From: Cavenderia fasciculata
Lineage: Eukaryota; Evosea; Eumycetozoa; Acytosteliales; Cavenderiaceae
Reading direction: 5' to 3'
NCBI RefSeq assembly: GCF_000203815.1
Contig: NW_004457729.1
Span: 62,674 to 126,673, forward strand
Length of the DNA stretch: 64,000 nucleotides
Part shown: piece after piece, positions 62,113 to 64,000 of the stretch
How the letters are laid out: the number at the start of each line of letters is the position of its first letter
How positions within the stretch are numbered: the first letter of the stretch is position 1
Made by a program: the position numbers and the translations under genes
Notes under the pieces: model-generated
Databases searched by the model: none
Seen by the model: only the letters and a program-made list of their open reading frames with translations
Told to the model about the DNA's origin: nothing

Positions 62113-62552
62113 GATTAAATGAGTAGGAAAAGAACTTCCTTCTTTTTTGTAATAGATAAAGCAGCTCTTCTATGTCTGTGCTGTGATTGATTAAAGATAA
62201 GAGGTGTAAACGTATAAATAAAATATTGTATCCGTTAGAGAAGGAGGTCCCTTTCCTTTTGATCCGATCATAATCGACCAACCAAACCAAACCACCAACG
62301 CAATGGTTGGTCTGAAAGAGAGGAGGAAGAAGATATTTTAAAAATACTTTCTTTTAGGATTATTAACGAAAGCCACCTTTTGGTGTCTAGTCCCTCTTAA
62401 GGGTTTCATCGTTGTTTATAAACATGTTGCTATTTTTATATGATTATTATTGTTATTATCTAATCGAAAGAAAATGAATAAGTTTCAAAGTGAAAGATTT
62501 GTGGTTTAAATGTCCGCGAAATTGACAGGTCAAAGTAGTTATAACCTTCAGA
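62113..62552. other. Divergent intergenic region
   Basis: Shared upstream DNA of the EGF-protein gene and the rhodanese gene. AT-rich with a less AT-rich patch at 62230-62330 (CCAACCAAACCAAACCACC). No gene seen. Confidence 0.5.
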
Positions 62553-63252
62553 ATGAATTCAAGATTAACTCTTTTAGCATTAAACAATAGTCGTAACATT
62601 TGTAATAGATTTGTTACTAGTTCTTGTTTATATAGTAGTTGTAAATACTCTACTACTTCTTCTTTTATAAACAAAACTAGTTTTAACTCTAATAACAGTA
62701 ATAATAATAATAATAATAATAGTATTACAAATGGATATATAAAGAAGAATTATTCATCATCTACATCATCTACATCATCATCATCATCATTTGATTTTAA
62801 ATCAAACACTACAATTAATAAACAACAACTTGAACAATTGATAAAAGATGGTAGTAAATCTAAACCATCATATGTATTGATAGATGTTAGAAATCCTGCT
62901 GAAGTACAACAGACTGGTGTCATTAAAAGTGCTATTCATATTCCTTGTATGTATTATATGATGGTTAAGATGGATGGATGATGATTGTTCTAACTAGTCA
63001 ATCTTCTCTTGATACATATATCTATATATATATATATATATAGTGGGAATGTTACAAGCATTATTGATGATGAGTGAAGAAGAGTATAAAGAAGCAACTG
63101 ATAGAGATAAATTTGCAATCGATGATAATATAATATTCTATTGTCTCAAAGGTGTTAGATCTGACATGGCTGCACAAATGGCAAAGTCTATGGGTTTTAG
63201 ACATGTTGTCAATTATCCTGGATCCGCTGCTGAATGGTTTAATTTACCTTAA
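62553..63252 (+). CDS. Rhodanese-domain protein, probably mitochondrial
   Basis: Exons 62553-62946 and 63044-63252, 200 residues. The first ~80 residues are S/N/R/K-rich without acidic residues, like a mitochondrial presequence (MNSRLTLLALNNSRNICNRF). The rhodanese fold follows: YVLIDVRNPAEVQQTGVIK, HIP|LGMLQALL, and the catalytic loop YCLKGVRSDMAAQMAK with the active-site Cys. The CxxGxRS loop fits thiosulfate:thiol sulfurtransferases of the TSTD1 size class. It could move sulfane sulfur in mitochondria. The intron is a TA-repeat-ended 97-base sequence splitting the IP|LGM segment. Confidence 0.9.
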
Positions 63253-63596
63253 TTCATCATCATTTAATAAATTAATTTAAAAAACTTTATATAATAGGAA
63301 GAATTGTATTGATCCATTCATTCATTCATAGTATGTATGGGTGTGATGTGCTAGTACTCTAGGGTATTGATTGGCAATGAGTTGGAAAAGAGTCCCATTG
63401 GTTATTGAATTTTAAGAGAGTGTGTGGGGAAAGCAATCCAAAAAAAGAAAATTTAAATTTAATTTTAATCAATGATCTGACTCTCTTCACTCACATCTAT
63501 TTTAATAAAATATTAATTAATACTTTATACATTCATTTAAATACTTGTATATTTATTATTATTTATATTTATCATAAAGAGAAAAAGAGAAAAGAA
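63253..63596. other. Intergenic region
   Basis: Short AT-rich spacer between tandem genes, with an ATTC repeat at 63315-63328 and AT runs before the next start. No gene seen. Confidence 0.5.
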
Positions 63597-64000
63597 ATGA
63601 GTGGCAACGATGGATGGTGTACAATTGAAAGTGACCCAGGTGTCTTTACAGAGTTGATAGAGAATATGGGTGTTAAAGATGTTCAAGTTGAGGAACTTTA
63701 TTCTTTAGATGCTTCTGAATTCTCAAAGTTAAAGTAATTATTATTGATTTATTTATATATGCATTCTACTTGATTAGATCAGTAGTCATCACTTGGTTGT
63801 TGTAATCATAAAGATTAATCTTTTTCTTTTTTTTTTATCTAATTTAAAGACCTGTATATGGTTTAGTATTTTTATTCAAATGGGATGGTAAACACTATTC
63901 CTCAAGTCAAGAACCATGTGATAATCAAGAGTTATTCTTTGCCAAACAAGTATGACCTTTTTTAATTGATCAAATCATCACAACATTTTTACTTATTACT
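63597..64000 (+). CDS. UCH37/UCHL5-type ubiquitin C-terminal hydrolase (5' part)
   Basis: Exons 63597-63733 and 63850-63949 are visible, then a GTATGA donor; the rest lies beyond the window. The 79 residues read [43 protein letters not shown] and ELFFAKQ, the opening of peptidase family C12. The acidic SLD and the PVYGLVFLF strand are typical of UCH37, a deubiquitinase of the proteasome 19S cap and INO80. The catalytic Cys would be in the next exon (usual NNACAT), so activity cannot be judged here. Confidence 0.92.

Overview
The window is nuclear DNA of a dictyostelid social amoeba. The signs are AT-rich spacers full of homopolymers and simple repeats, short GTA...TAG introns, coding runs of poly-Q/N/T/S, and dictyostelid gene families (FNIP-repeat protein, ComC-type EGF surface protein, multi-LIM cytoskeletal proteins, a B-box/propeller protein). 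Coding DNA is less AT-rich than in D. discoideum and the highly expressed genes prefer C-ending codons, so I would place it in a Cavenderia/Heterostelium-like group rather than D. discoideum. That placement is inference.

Layout, left to right. A truncated surface receptor gene with a GPS-like motif (minus, 1-3464). An ER-lumenal torsin-like AAA+ ATPase ending in KDEL (4330-6009). A long acidic coiled-coil protein with C-terminal membrane segments (6501-10619). A PBZ-finger remnant and a small three-exon gene (10.7-11.85 kb). An Hsp110 chaperone (12814-15298). A three-LIM protein (minus, 15464-16940). A sulfotransferase (17945-19294). Proteasome beta5 (minus, 19459-20397). Ribosomal protein S2 (21135-21950). 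An FNIP gene (minus, 22435-24384).

From 24.4 to 27.1 kb lies a scrap yard: a near-identical piece of rps2, a fragment of the neighbouring BTB gene, two tandem copies of a decayed small gene and a perfect 39-bp inverted repeat. Next come an RCC1/BTB gene (minus, 27116-30490), a DUF5662 protein (30756-31274), a ZNF830 homologue (minus, 31355-32481), an orphan ORF (32685-33506), a two-RRM prion-like RNA-binding protein (35501-38593), lysosomal alpha-mannosidase (39355-42615), a BRCT plus RRM-like protein (minus, 42810-46145) and a dictyostelid repeat-family protein (minus, 46723-49305).

A second decayed region (49.3-52.9 kb) holds a frameshifted secreted-protein gene, exon remnants and a (GTCG)n tract. 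The right end carries a five-LIM protein of the LIM2 type (53000-54590), a B-box protein (54937-57288), a ComC-type EGF membrane protein with one frame break (minus, 57359-62112), a mitochondrial rhodanese (62553-63252) and the start of a UCH37-type deubiquitinase (63597 onward).

There is no operon logic. Loose themes are proteostasis (torsin-like, Hsp110, beta5, S2, UCH), adhesion and cytoskeleton (receptor, two LIM proteins, EGF protein) and glycan handling (sulfotransferase, mannosidase). I saw no tRNA, rRNA, CRISPR or intact transposon. Exon boundaries were worked out by hand from GT/AG signals and reading-frame continuity.
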